Assembly (NCBI RefSeq): GCF_905475395.1
Contig: NC_058340.1
Span: forward strand, 65,388,181 to 65,452,180
Length of the DNA stretch: 64,000 nucleotides
Reading direction: 5' to 3'
From: Chrysoperla carnea
Lineage: Eukaryota; Arthropoda; Insecta; Neuroptera; Chrysopidae
Shown: one piece after another, positions 46,501 through 57,392 of the stretch
How positions within the stretch are numbered: the stretch's first letter is position 1
Layout of the letters: each line of letters begins with the position of its first letter
Notes under the pieces: generated by a model
Databases searched by the model: none
What the model saw: only the letters and a program-made list of their open reading frames with translations
What the model was told of the DNA's origin: nothing
Translations under genes and position numbers: made by a program

Positions 46501-49500
46501 AAAATATAATTCTTATGCTACTAAAGTTTATTTCAAAATTTAAAAGAAAAAGTTTTGTTTTAAACAATTTTTAGTTTATTATACTTAAAAATATAAAAAT
46601 TGTATTTTTTTGCTTAACAAATGACCTTAGAATGATCGAAATTAGATAGTATTGAAGTATTGATGATTAAAAAATTAAAATTACAGGTTAAATATAATTC
46701 GAAGTGAAATAAAAACTACACATCCCGAAGACCTAAAATATAATTTTTTTTAAAAACAAGTGAAATTTACAAAATTTAAAAAACCCCCGACAAATGTGAT
46801 TTATTCCTTGTAAGCCGATTTTTTGAAACTTAGCTATAAAATGTTCTCAATCAAGTCGGTTCGACCTTTTAAGGGCTACGATGTCACTGAGAAGCACATA
46901 GATGTACAGATAAAATCTTTGAACTTATAACACTCTTTCCTTAATCAATATCACATGTCAAGGACATCAGGTGAGATGAAAAGGATACTTAGAGAGATAT
47001 CGTTTTTTGGGACAAATTTTTGGAAATGTTTTAATTGAAATTGAAATATTTGAGTTGACTTTGTTCTTTTGAATTGTTGTTTTGAATTACTTAATTATTT
47101 TACCATTTCATTTTTCAAAATGAATTGAGCCAGGTTTATTTGACCATTCATTTCCATAGTAATTATTTATATGTTAAACTTGTTTCATGTCTTTTCCAAA
47201 CTGAATCGATTTTGAAGATCATCTCCAATTTTTTAGTTTTTTTTCGGGTACACAAAACTAAGCTCGCACTTGAAACATAGCTAAGAATTTAACTCTCCGT
47301 TAAATTACCTTTCAAATGAAACCAAAAAAATTAAAATCAGTTCATCCGTTTGGACAGACACACACACATAGTGGCCAAACTTACAACACCCCTTTTTTAG
47401 TTCGGGGGTTGATAAGGGAAATAAACTTCTGAGGAAGATATAAATGTGTCTTTTTAATAAAATAAAGACTAGAAATATGAATTGTAATAATAAATAATCA
47501 CACAAATCTTTCAAATTCAATTCTGAATATATTCAATCTCACCCCACAATCAGAATACGTTATGCAAATACTAACGGCCATGGAATCCGTGTGTGATGTG
47601 AGTCAGACTATTTATATTTGATGATATTTTAAAATAATAAATAAATATTTATGTACCCTTTTGAATTTATTTGCGTTATTTATAAATTTTCTATATCTAT
47701 AACGTGTGTATTATATTTTGCAAAAAGTAACATGTTCTGTTTTGGAACAAAAAAATAAAGTAAAATACTTATAATAATGTCTTTTGATACAAGACAAACA
47801 CACAAACATAAAAACCAAAGAAGCCAAAGGAAAAAGGTAAGTTGGCCGTAAAGTAATTTATATGATATATGTTCATTGAGCTTGCCAAACAGTTTATTTA
47901 AAATTTAATATATATCTATACATATAAATAAATATATTTATTATCATATAGCACAGCAGTGCGAATCGTAGATTAGTTTAAAATGGAAAATCGAAAATTG
48001 AAAGTGTAATGTATGATGATGTATATGTGAATGTATATGTGAAATGTGTATGCTTTTGCTGTGACTATATATACAGGATAATACTATACTATATGTAAAC
48101 GTGTATAATAGGTATAAAGCTAGCGCAAGTTTTATTGGGAAGTTCAAGTTAGGATTTTACATGCATTTTTTGTATTACTGTCCCATTTTAGAACAAAAAA
48201 CTAAAAGAGTAAAAACTTTAGAGCCCAACCAACTCCTTTATTGTCGAAAAACTCAACCTAATCAACTCGTAATTAAAACAAAACAGAAAATACAGAAAAC
48301 CGTTGAGTTGTTTTTTATAAAGCACTTTATTTTGATTGTTTATGTAATAGTTTACGAGCATTTTATGACTTTATTCTATATTGCTTATTTTTTCTCCCAA
48401 ATCAGGTATCCCGAATTTTTTTCCGTTTATTTATGATCATTTTCATCTTAATTTCTTGCAAGCACCTATTTATCACTTAATTACTACGCTTAGTTTATAT
48501 CTAACTAAGCATTCGTCCTAGTTTTAGAGAGACCTGATTTTAGATCCCTTGTTTTGCGAAATTCGAGACTTTCGTTTATTAATTAGGCAATTTCACGATC
48601 CTGACTGTTTAGCACTTAATAAGCACCTAATTGTGTTTCCTTAACATTCATTATTTCTTTTTTATTTTCATTGCGTTGCTCACATAATGCTACCAACGCA
48701 ATTTTGAGTATTGAGTTGTGGTATAAATTACAAAACATCTAATTTCTGATTTTGGTACCTAATTAGCGTCTAAAAAGTACCTAATTTTGGAATATTTTAA
48801 ATGCGATTTCTGTACTTTCGCTGGCGTAACAGAGCTTAGCAAAAGCGTTTAGTCTAGTTGACAAATTGAAAATGGAGAAAAATAGAGATAATGCTCTTAA
48901 AAATATAAGCGGTTCCTCGTTGGATTCGGAATGATGTCTAGAAAAATGTCTCTGAAGCAATTAAAGCTAACAAAAAATGCAAAAATGTTAACTTAAAAAA
49001 GCTTTAAAGCGCGCTTTTAAAATCTATGTTCATCAAAGTAACAACGCCACCAGATTGATAAAAATTCAGAAAATTTTAAAATTAATAATGGCATTTTATC
49101 TGACACCCAAAAAAAAACAAATATCCTATAGTCCGGCATTTTCAAAATTGCAATTTTCAAAATTTCGGGCTACGAACACACCGTTTTGTCTTAGGACCAT
49201 ATCCACACAAATTGTTGATTAAATTTCAAAAAATGTACGCTGGCTTTACACTTATATTATTATTATTTGAAAAGTATAAATGCAAATATATTCTTGAGCA
49301 TTATTTAAATATTTGAATAATTTTTTTGTATTCTATATTTCAAACTTTACAGACTTTTAGTCTCACAATAAAAAAATCATCGAAATATTTAAAAGTTGCT
49401 TTAGACAACTCGAAATATTCACCAAAATTAATAATATTTATTATAAATAGTTGCATATATTATGTTTCTGCCAAAACAATATGCTTTAATAAAAAATAAA

Positions 49501-51239
49501 TTTATTATACCAAACTATATATTAATTAGCTAATAAAATTGATTCAATAATTCACTTCATTTGTATTCAATTGCTTGAACCAAATTTTGGCGACATTTTT
49601 ATAGTAATTGTTATTGATTACCAGTTGTGGAATCTTAAAGTCTAATAATCTACTAATTAAAAATTAAAGAAGAGGTTTTATTTTAAAAGTATTTTATTAA
49701 TTGAAAATATTTGAAATTGCAATAAATTTTTGGGAAATTTTATATAATATTTTTCTTTAATTATATAATATTCTTCTGTTCAAAAACCCCACAAAGTTTT
49801 TTCGCCACATGTTGCAAAAAAAGTGTTAATTTATATTTTTATTAGAAGTGTAGTATTACATAGTATGGCACGCCATTTTACTATTTAATAGACTAATTTT
49901 TATCGAGAAAAAAATTAATTAATTATTTTTTTTCAATCAGAAATTTTATATTTTATATTTAATATTTTGTAAAATAAAATCCTAGTAAAAGAGAGATTGA
50001 TATAAGATAAGATGAGAAAAGAGAGATGAGAATTAAAATTATGATGATAACATAATAAAAATGTATTATTATTATGTATCATCATAATAATAATGTATTA
50101 TTATTATGATGATACATAATAATAATACATTTTTATTATGTTATCATCATAATAAAAATGTATTATTATTATGATGATACATAATAATAAATCAGTTAAT
50201 TTTATTTGAATTAGATTAAAAAAAAATGATTGAATTAAAATTATGTACATAATGGAAATAGAGAATTAAAATTATGTACATAATAAAAATGATTGAATTA
50301 AAATTATGTACATAATGGAAATATAGCGCACGCCGTTTTACTATTTAATATGAATTAAAATTATGTACATAATAAAAATGATTGAATTAAAATTATGTAC
50401 ATAATAAAAATGATTGAATTAAAATTATGTACATAATGAAAATGATTATTATTATGATGTTAACATAATAATAATGTATTATTATTACGATCATTTTTTT
50501 TCGGACATTAAATAGTAAAATGGCGTGCCATAACATAGTGCAATTAGAGGACTCAAATAGTTTAAAAATGATGTCATAATATCAAAAATTATAAGCAAAC
50601 GATTTAATTTTATTAAAAATTAATAATAAAAATGTCTTTTTGAGATGAATGAAATTCATTTTGTTACTGACGAACTATTTTCATCAAAAATTTCTTATTA
50701 GTGATCAAATTTAAGTAGGACATCCGGTTTTATTTTTAAAATCATAAATAATCAACCTATCATTTTGAATTAGAAGATTTCATATAATTCAGATTATTTT
50801 GTTCAAATCATTGAATATACTTCAATTTTTCGTATTTGTTCTCTAGATAGACTTTTCTAATTCACTTTCTGCGAGTTATGTGCGTTTCAAACGAGGTCAA
50901 ACCTAAATTTTTACATATATTTTCTTTTATACTTATTTTATTACCCTTAAACTAAGTGTTCACAAAAATTTCAGTTAAAATAGAAAATTTTTCATCGTAC
51001 AAAATAACTAATTATTGACCATTAAAATGTCATCTTTTTAAATTTATATTAGTCATTAAAAAACCATTAAAAGCACAAACATAAAGGAAACACAAGTACA
51101 AATTATTTAATGAAATATTTATTAATTTATTAAGATTAATATATAGAAAATACTTACTGATTTTATTATTGTTATTCGATGAAAATCGACAATCATTTAC
51201 ATTAAATCGATGTTGACTATTTGGAAAATTTGGATTATT
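37517..51239 (-). CDS. Unidentified minus-strand gene, last two exons
   Basis: The upstream exon, 51,239-51,158, begins after TTTTGTTTCAG, encodes NNPNFPNSQHRF...SSNNNNKI, and ends at a strong donor GTAAGT in phase 1. The terminal exon, 37,638-37,517, begins after TTATTGTTTCAG in the matching phase, encodes AESNNNTSSLDCLTLIVQSI then a Gln/Lys-rich probably helical tail (NQQKKQQFHDIQQKLQEL), and stops with TAA. AATAAA follows 73 bp on. The intron between them would be 13,518 bp. I do not recognise the protein. The Asn-rich spacer and helical end would suit a regulatory or scaffold protein, but that is speculation. Upstream exons, including the start codon, were not found. They may lie between 51.2 kb and the window end, and further small exons could sit in the intron. 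Confidence 0.45.
37778..37954. repeat. 112-bp-offset direct duplication
   Basis: ATCTTTGGGCTAAGCAATTC at 37,811 recurs at 37,923, with flanking TAATTACARTRGAATTTYCA also duplicated. It lies within the putative intron just upstream of the terminal minus-strand exon. Confidence 0.75.
38580..38812 (+). mobile_element. R3 MITE copy (partial)
   Basis: It matches the 13.4-kb element through ATTTGTGTGTTATTTCTTCT and ATAAGTGATTTTCT to a degraded right end, GAACGTC followed by TTAA. The left end is lost. Confidence 0.6.
40999..41082. repeat. 84-bp hairpin with AATGGTGGAAGCG arms
   Basis: AAATGGTGGAAGCG and its complement CGCTTCCACCATTT flank a 56-bp AT-rich loop. The same motif occurs singly near 1130 (GGTGGAGGCG), 51,340 and 57,770, so it is probably the terminus of a small repeat family. 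Confidence 0.5.
41810..42472 (-). mobile_element. R2 dispersed repeat, near full length
   Basis: Minus orientation, bounded by AAATTTACAAAATTTAAAAA on the left and CACCCCTTTTTTCGGGGGTT on the right. Internal blocks are AATCAAGTCGGTTCGACCCT, GAGATGAAAAGGATACTTAG and AGCCAGGTTTATTTAACCAT. It aligns with copies at 46.8, 51.4 and 58.3 kb. No coding frame is present. Confidence 0.8.
44740..44895. repeat. Degenerate short repeat, GTyrTTATAACCGATA type
   Basis: Several imperfect copies of TCGTTATAACCGATA and ATGTCATTATAATCGATGTC lie close together, interleaved with spacer. They form a decayed minisatellite-like patch. Confidence 0.5.
45490..45650 (-). mobile_element. R3 MITE fragment
   Basis: TTTTAGGGACGTTCCCAAAA, followed by the complement of R3 interior sequence (AAATTAGACGAAAATTGAGA). 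Only part of the element is present. Confidence 0.5.
45780..46200 (-). repeat. Single inverted copy of the 312-bp tandem unit
   Basis: TAGTAGGATTACATACTTGA, GATAGAGCAAAATTAAATTT, GATGACGTCATG and GCTAGCTATCACTAATGTGC are the complement of the 17.4-kb array unit, a little over one unit long. This shows that the family is dispersed, not only tandem. Confidence 0.7.
46755..47411 (-). mobile_element. R2 dispersed repeat, near full length
   Basis: Minus orientation, from GTGAAATTTACAAAATTTAA to CACCCCTTTTTTAGTTCGGG. It is collinear with the 41.8-kb copy, differing by small indels. Confidence 0.8.
49864..50532. mobile_element. 669-bp TIR element with 6-bp target duplication
   Basis: TATGGCACGCCATTTTACTA at the left end is perfectly inverted at the right end, over about 26 bp. 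The 6-bp direct repeat ACATAG flanks it at 49,858-49,863 and 50,533-50,538. The interior is an AT-rich minisatellite of a unit about 30 bp long (TTGAATTAAAATTATGTACA plus TAATGRAAATGA) and long ATTATTATG-type palindromes. A third, internal copy of the end motif (GCACGCCGTTTTACTATTTA) sits near 50,327. No coding frame. The superfamily is unassigned. Confidence 0.85.
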
Positions 51240-51351
51240 CTGAAACAAAAATGAAAATGAAATAAATTTTAATTATTTCGAAACTTAGGCTGTAATATTT
51301 AAACATAAAATTTAAAAAAAATTAAAATTTCTCGTTTCTTCCACCATTTTT

Positions 51352-51980
51352 TAAACTCCCGAACTAAAAAAAGAGGTGTTATAAGTTTGACCGCTATGTG
51401 TGTGTGTGTCTGTGTGTTTGTCTGTCTGTGGCATCGTAGCGCCTAAACGGATGAACCGATTTTAATTTTTTTGGTTTCATTTGAAAGGTAATTTAACGGA
51501 GAGGGTTCATGTGCGAGCTTAGAGTTTTGTACCCGAAAAATCTAAAAAATTGGTGATGATCTTCAAAATTGGAAAAGGCATGACATATAAATAATTACCA
51601 TGGAAATGAATGGTCAAATAAACCTGGCTTAATTCATTTTGAAAAGTAAAATGGTAAAATCATTAAGTAATTCAAAACAGTAATTCAAAAGAACAAACTC
51701 AAATCAAATATTTCAATTTCAATTAAAATATTTCCAAAAATTTGTCCAAAAAAATGATAGCTCTCTAAGTATCCTTTTCATCTCATCTGATGTCCTTGAA
51801 GAAGGAGTGTTATAAGTTTAAAGTATTTATCTGTGCGTCCGTGTGTTTCTCAGTGACATCACAGCCCCTAAACGGTCGAACCGACTTGATTGAGAACATT
51901 TTATAGCTAAGTTTCCAAAAATCAGTTTACAAGGAATAAATTGCATTTGTCGGGGGTTTTTTAAATTTTGTAAATATCAC
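51352..51980 (+). mobile_element. R2 dispersed repeat, near full length
   Basis: Plus orientation, from CTCCCGAACTAAAAAAAGAG through GGCATCGTAGCGCCTAAACG, the AACCTGGCTTAATTCATTTT segment and ACCGACTTGATTGAGAACAT to TTTTGTAAATATCAC. It is downstream of the AATGGTGGAAG-type motif and 110 bp upstream (on the minus strand) of the 51.2-kb exon. Confidence 0.8.
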
Positions 51981-52683
51981 TTGTTACTACCTATACTTTT
52001 ATAAGTATAACCACGATCCATGATCGACCACGATCGACTTTTATAAAAGACTTTTTAAGTTTTATAAGGGTCGATCGTGGATAAAAATGTATTAAGAAGA
52101 TTTGAGACAAAAAAATCAAAATTGTATAATAAATGAATAAAAATTTTGCAAACCAACATTTATTATACAAAAACTAAATGAAAAAATATTTTGATGTAAC
52201 ATCTAACTTGTCAAAATTAATTTGTTCCTGTAAAGGATAAATTTATTGTAGAATTATTTTGATAAATTTTATTATACCTACTTTGAATATTTTGATAAAT
52301 TGTACAATTTCAAAAAGTGAAAGAGATTTGTATGTTTATAGGAAACAAATAACTTTATTTCAAAATATACATGAAATGAAAGGACCTCGAAAACGACGAA
52401 AAAAAAACTATGTCATCGAAAATATATATTCAAATTCTTTTGTAAAACAAATATAATTAAAATATTTCCTCATTTCGTTACATAAAATTTTAGTATTACG
52501 CACTCCTACAACCTTCATATACAGAGAAATGACTAAATTTTATCCCATAAATTTTCATTAAATTTAAAAAAATTTGATTTTTTAAACATGGAGTATCTGT
52601 GGATCCAAAGAGTATATTAACTCCTTATAAAAATTATGAAATTCATCTTTTATGAGGCATTAGATAATTACATTTTTAAAAGC

Positions 52684-53010
52684 CGGGAAGAAGTGTCGAA
52701 AGTGGAAAAGTCGAGAAAGAGCAGCGATTTGAATGAAACTTTTTGTAACGTGTTTATAGGACCCCAAAGAACATTCAGCCATCTTAACCTAGTCAGAAAG
52801 GGGCATAGAGCCTCAGCGGGTGATATATGTAGCCCAAATTTTATTGAAATGCATGTCTGAATACAAATCTGATGTCAGATTACACTAATACTGTCATGTA
52901 TTTCAAAAATCATGCCATTATTGACTCGAAATTCCACAAAAACGGTATTTATCGTCCTAACTGTTATCTAGGAGATATTTTTGATCGCTGATTACGAGTC
53001 TGACGTCAGA
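52684..53010 (+). mobile_element. Single-arm copy of the 6.1-kb inverted-repeat family
   Basis: GAATGAAACTTTTTGTAACG, GTTTATAGGACCCCAAAGAA and the GATTACACTAATACTGTCAT segment match both arms of the 6.1-kb element. The 74-codon frame here is a by-product. Confidence 0.55.
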
Positions 53011-53034
53011 TAAATCTAAATTTGTTTATACTAG

Positions 53035-53360
53035 ATATAAACTGACCCGGCGAACTTCGTACTGTCTAACAGTCAATGAATGTCGTCTTCGCTGGGCAAT
53101 TTTAATTTTAAAAAGACTATCACGCTATACCCTTCATTTCTTCTGCCCTTACTTGTTTCCCCTTTTGTTCACAATATCATGGGTTGTAATTTTTTTGGAG
53201 CTATTTCGAAGGTGTACAACCAAACATCGTGACACGAGATTTTTATATATTCAATAAAATGACTATAAAAAACTATCATAAATAATAAAAAGGCAATAGT
53301 ATACTTTATTCTCAAGCGGTGAAATGCATATCAGTTCCGGGGTGACGATCCAAACCATGG
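53035..53360 (+). mobile_element. Retrotransposon-tail-like repeat
   Basis: TAAACTGACCCGGCGAACTT followed by a C-rich tract and ATTCTCAAGCGGTGAAATGC with CATATCAGTTCCGGGGTGAC. The GACCCGGCGAACTTCGTA and TGAAATGCATATCAGT blocks are familiar from insect non-LTR (RTE-like) 3' regions; that classification is from memory. No reverse transcriptase frame remains. Confidence 0.45.
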
Positions 53361-54454
53361 TAACCACCAAGCTAGAAATTTTACTAAAAAACTATTATAA
53401 TAAAATCGCTCAAAGTTGCTAAAGAAGTATTAAAAAGAAGTATTTACTTCAAAAAGCCAACAAAAACCACGACCATAGTCAAAATGAAGTATCTTGCGCA
53501 CAGAGGTAATAAAGATTCAACACTAATAGATTAAACAATTTTGACAAACATTGATCAAAACATATAAATTTTCAAATATATTTATTTATTCTCTCTACTC
53601 AAGACAAGACACAAGATATAAAGAGTATCAGTATAGCTAGTTAGTTTGTATGAAATCGCATTTTATAAAATGTAAAATATTTTAATTTAAAATACAAGTA
53701 GTATTGTCAAAAAGTTTTCACCTTATGTTGTTAATGTTTAGTTTAGTTTTATAAAAAAAAAAAACGTTGTAATATATTTTATAATGAAATGTTTTGACTA
53801 TGATATCCGTTAAGAGGGATACACAGATACACAAAACACAACATGGTTCACATCTTTTAAATAATACAAAAATGTGTAAATGTGTATCATTGCAATGAAT
53901 TATTATATGGGGTACTTATAAATTAAAGCTTCATTCGTTTATTTTCATTGTGGGAAATGTGTTCAAGATGGTATTTGTTTAAAAGACGGTCTAATGAACA
54001 ATTTTTCGTTACTTATTTGTTTTGAAGTGAAAACTTCTTTAGCGACGTTGGGCACTTTTTGTTAAGGGTAATGTTATGGGTTCGCTTCATCAACATGCTG
54101 TGCGCTCGCCGAAATGGTTATATCAGTATATCCGTAGCTATATATAATTGTTGCTCGGAGTGTCAATAGATGTGAAAACCAGATTGATGTTGATAATTTT
54201 AATTCAATCCAGTAATTCTTTCTTAATGTATTCTAATTTTGTGAGAATGCTATTCGTTAGGTGCGTAGTAGATGGGGGGTACAACTGAATCGATCACTGT
54301 CATGTCAATTTCACTGTCACGTCATAAAATTTGCAATAAATAACATTTGTATTATTTAAATTGAAAAATTGCAATTTATTAAACTTGTTGCATTAGAAAT
54401 TGTGAACATAAGAGACGAAATTGCATAACTAATAATTAAAGAGACTTGAAACAA

Positions 54455-54542
54455 ATACACTCGAACCAGGACTCGAACCCGAACTTCTTGGATTCATGTC
54501 AAGCGCCCTACTGTCCGGGTTCGAGTCCTGGTTCGAGTGTAT
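54455..54542 (-). repeat. tRNA-like 27-bp perfect palindrome
   Basis: ATACACTCGAACCAGGACTC... at 54,455-54,481 is exactly inverted at 54,516-54,542, with a 34-nt spacer. On the minus strand the spacer plus one arm reads like the 3' half of a tRNA, with a B box GGTTCGAGTCC after a degenerate anticodon arm, while the A box and D arm are absent and replaced by the inverted T arm. It is not a functional tRNA. It is a tRNA-derived hairpin or a SINE fragment. Confidence 0.65.
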
Positions 54543-55319
54543 TTTTTTCAATTCTCTTTCATTAAGATTACTATACAAAATATTTGTCAATATTGAATTC
54601 ACGCCTGTATGTATCATATTAAAAACATCAATTATAATCGAGAGACCATGATGTAAATAAAAATCGTATGCATGATTAAAAGTAAAGAAAAACAAAAAGT
54701 AATAAGCATAAATAATATTTTTTTTATTGAAATTAACTTAATTACTTAATTAAATTTATAAGAAAATAGTATTAAATTTTCAATGTAAACTATATATACA
54801 AACCATAGACTTATATGTCCAAAAGTACAATTATATTAATAAAGTAGTGTATCGTTACCACGGAAACTCCTGAAATAAAACTCATGCACAGTGCAAATAG
54901 CCTATAATAGAGTATTCAGATCCAAGTATGAAATCATCCCTGTGGATTACAATCACCCGTGTTACCGTCACATTACTACTAAATCCACCCTAAATCCTCG
55001 TATTTCTTTCAAGCCGACCAATCTGACAGGAATGTGTACATGCACAACTTTTTTCCTTTGATCAAATCGAATGAAAATCCAAGCCAAGCCTCGAATACAA
55101 TGTTTGTTTGAATATTATGGCATTAGTTTATACAGAATGAATAAATACTCTAAAATCATAAATGACAATTGAATTATAAAACATTTTATATACAAAACAA
55201 GTGAAAGAAACAATTGATTGGGTTAATTGTTAAAATACTCTGTATAGAAAGTAAAAATACCAGTGCTTGAATTATTTTTTATAAATTAGAATAGTTTAAA
55301 AGACAATTATGGCGGTCAT

Positions 55320-55865
55320 TTAGTCTTCGAAAAATTTCGAAAGTATTTTCTAGAATATTTTTTCGTTTTTTGAGAATATTTCACAAGACCTAGTTGAAGC
55401 TAGCTGTAAATTTTCAATTCTCTATCTTTTATAGTTTTTGCGAAAATCTACACGAAAGTTTTGTCCTAATTTGCGCCCTCACGGATAAACAGTGACTTTT
55501 ACGAAAAAAATGTTTCAAACAAAAGTTGTTTATTTTTTTTTATAAGGTACAATTTTGACATTTAAACTTTTGTTCTATCTCTAACAGCTTACAAGGATGG
55601 GTCCTATGTTGTTCATTTACGAACTTAGCTTCACTTTTTACGTCCTATAAAAATTTCAGCTTGATATCTCTTTTTGTTTTTGAGTTATCGTGATGTTAGA
55701 TGGACAGACAGACTGACAGACAGACGGACAACCGGAAATGTATTAATTAGGTGATTTTATGAACACCTATACCAAAATTTTGTTCGTAGCATCAATATTT
55801 TTAGGCGTAACAAACTTGGGACTAAACTTAGCATACCTTGATATATATTATATATATACAGGGTA
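55320..55865 (-). mobile_element. R1 dispersed repeat, long copy
   Basis: Minus orientation. It includes the distal part (AAAGTTTTGTCCTAATTTGC, CCCTCACGGATAAACAGTGA), the ATCTCTAACAGCTTACAAGG core, the GACAGACAGACTGACAG run and the TATATATACAGGGTAT tail. It is one of the most complete R1 copies. Confidence 0.75.
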
Positions 55866-56329
55866 TAATAAATAAGTAAAATAGTTTTATACAATGACAT
55901 TTTAAAAATGACTAAATGTCTTATTTATTTAAATATATGTATGTATGTATTGGTATATTATTTAATGCAGAACGGATTTCAATTAAAAATAGAAATATCT
56001 TTTTCATTTAAAGCAAAACATCTCACATTGAGGCTAAATTGAGTCGAGTAGACGTTATAAAATACGACTACTTAGTAGAAAATTATAATAATATGAGTAT
56101 ATGTATATTGTATATGTATGTATCAACTACTTGAGTTGAGTGAGTCTATTTAACTATTTTATCTAAAAACTAAAATGAAATCAACGATACAAACAAAAAA
56201 TACAAATTACGAACATTGCTTTAAATAAATAGAAATTTATCATATTCATAGACTTAGAAAATCTAAAGAATTAAGAAAATAATACATGGGAATTTGAGTC
56301 TAACTCTGGTGCTGGAGGTGCCTTTGTGC

Positions 56330-56640
56330 CAATTTGCAATTAGTCCATACATCAACCTTTTCCAACCCCAACACAGGGACTTCAAGTGACTTCCTTTCCA
56401 TTGTTGAATTTAGAAGTAAGTGTTGTGTGGTAATTTGCTTCACATAATATACTTTTATCACAAAAGAAACACTTTTCACAGGGAAACATAGAGGGCCACG
56501 AACACGAGAAATAAGGGTTGACGTGGTAGCTGTGGTCGCAAATTAGCTGTTCAAAGTTTTGTAAAGGAATGCATGAGGATTAATTGTGACAATGTAAAAG
56601 AAGGTGATATACCTGAAGATAGACAAGTCAGGTTGAAATA
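56330..56640 (+). pseudogene. Decayed GNAT acetyltransferase fragment
   Basis: From 56,525 one frame reads GSCGRKLAVQSFVKECMRIN and then EGDIPEDRQVRLK before a stop. This parallels gene B, where FGKKL and the following helix precede LPEDRQDVLDN. About 20-40 bp upstream in another frame stands GHEHEK followed by a stop, matching the THEHE/THENY position before motif A. The frames are broken by at least one indel and stops. No exon 1 or exon 2 remnant was found. It may be a dead copy of the gene C type, in which the canonical glycine spacing (G-x-x-G) seems to be kept. Confidence 0.45.
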
Positions 56641-56989
56641 GCTATGTCTCGGTCAATTTTTAACCAAAATCATTTTTTAGTATATTGTTTAAAAAGAAAT
56701 TTAATCTACTTTCTTCTGCCTGCTGCATTCTCTATACCTATCTCTGCGCAAAAAAAAAAAGATACAGAAGAAAAAGCAAAAAATCTAAATTTTGTCTTTT
56801 TTTTCCCATTTGTTTCAATTGTTTTGTCATGAAACATTTATTTTAATTAAAAACAAGTGAAAACAAACAATTGACTGAGTTAATCTTTGAAATACCATGC
56901 ATAGTCAGTGTTGATTTCTTTATCACATGGCACATACAAACATGTGACACATACATAACTGATAATCAAGTATAGTACATATTACAAAA

Positions 56990-57392
56990 TTTCCGCCTAA
57001 TTGGCGCCCTCACGGGTAAACACTGATGTTTACGAAAAAATGTTTCAAACAAAAGTTGTTTAATTTTTGATAAGGAACATTTTTTACAATTAAATTTTTG
57101 TTCTATCTCTAACGGTTTGCAAGACCCAATTGACCTATGATGCTCATTTACGAACTTGACCTCACTTTTTACGTCCTGAGTACGCTGTAAAAATTTCAGC
57201 TCGATATCTTTTTTCGTTTTTGAGTTATCGTGTTCACAGACGGACGGACGGACGGACAACCGGAAATGGACTAATTAGGTGATTTTATGAACACCTATGA
57301 CAAAATTTTTTTCCTAGCATCATTATTTTTAAGCGTTACAAACTTGGGACTAAACTTAATATACTATGAATATTTCATGTATACATGGTATA
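56990..57392 (-). mobile_element. R1 dispersed repeat copy
   Basis: Minus orientation: TTGGCGCCCTCACGGGTAAA, ATCTCTAACGGTTTGCAAGA, TGATGCTCATTTACGAACTT, GACGGACGGACGGACAACCG, and the CATGTATACATGGTAT tail. The 97-codon minus-strand frame across it is not a gene. Confidence 0.75.

Larger units (their letters stand above)
37639..51157. other. Putative 13.5-kb intron, no other gene seen
   Basis: AT-rich sequence with short meaningless frames. It holds a 112-bp duplication (37.8 kb), an R3 fragment (38.6 kb), two R2 copies (41.8 and 46.8 kb), a single 312-bp-family copy (45.8 kb), a TATAACCGATA-type repetitive patch (44.7 kb) and a 669-bp TIR element (49.9 kb). Nothing else is recognised in 39-41, 43-44.5 or 47.5-49.8 kb. 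Confidence 0.5.

Noticed and set aside
48101-48436. 111-codon plus-strand frame
   Set aside because: AT-rich, with no recognisable domain, splice partner or coding signature.
50040-50480. CRISPR-like array from regularly spaced repeats
   Set aside because: It is an AT-rich minisatellite inside a TIR element of a eukaryotic genome, without unique spacers.
54455-54542. Functional tRNA gene
   Set aside because: The A box and D arm are absent and the anticodon stem is mismatched.
54429-54695. Minus-strand frame across the tRNA-like palindrome
   Set aside because: It reads through a non-coding hairpin.
56966-57259. 97-codon minus-strand frame
   Set aside because: It coincides with an R1 repeat whose other copies are not open.
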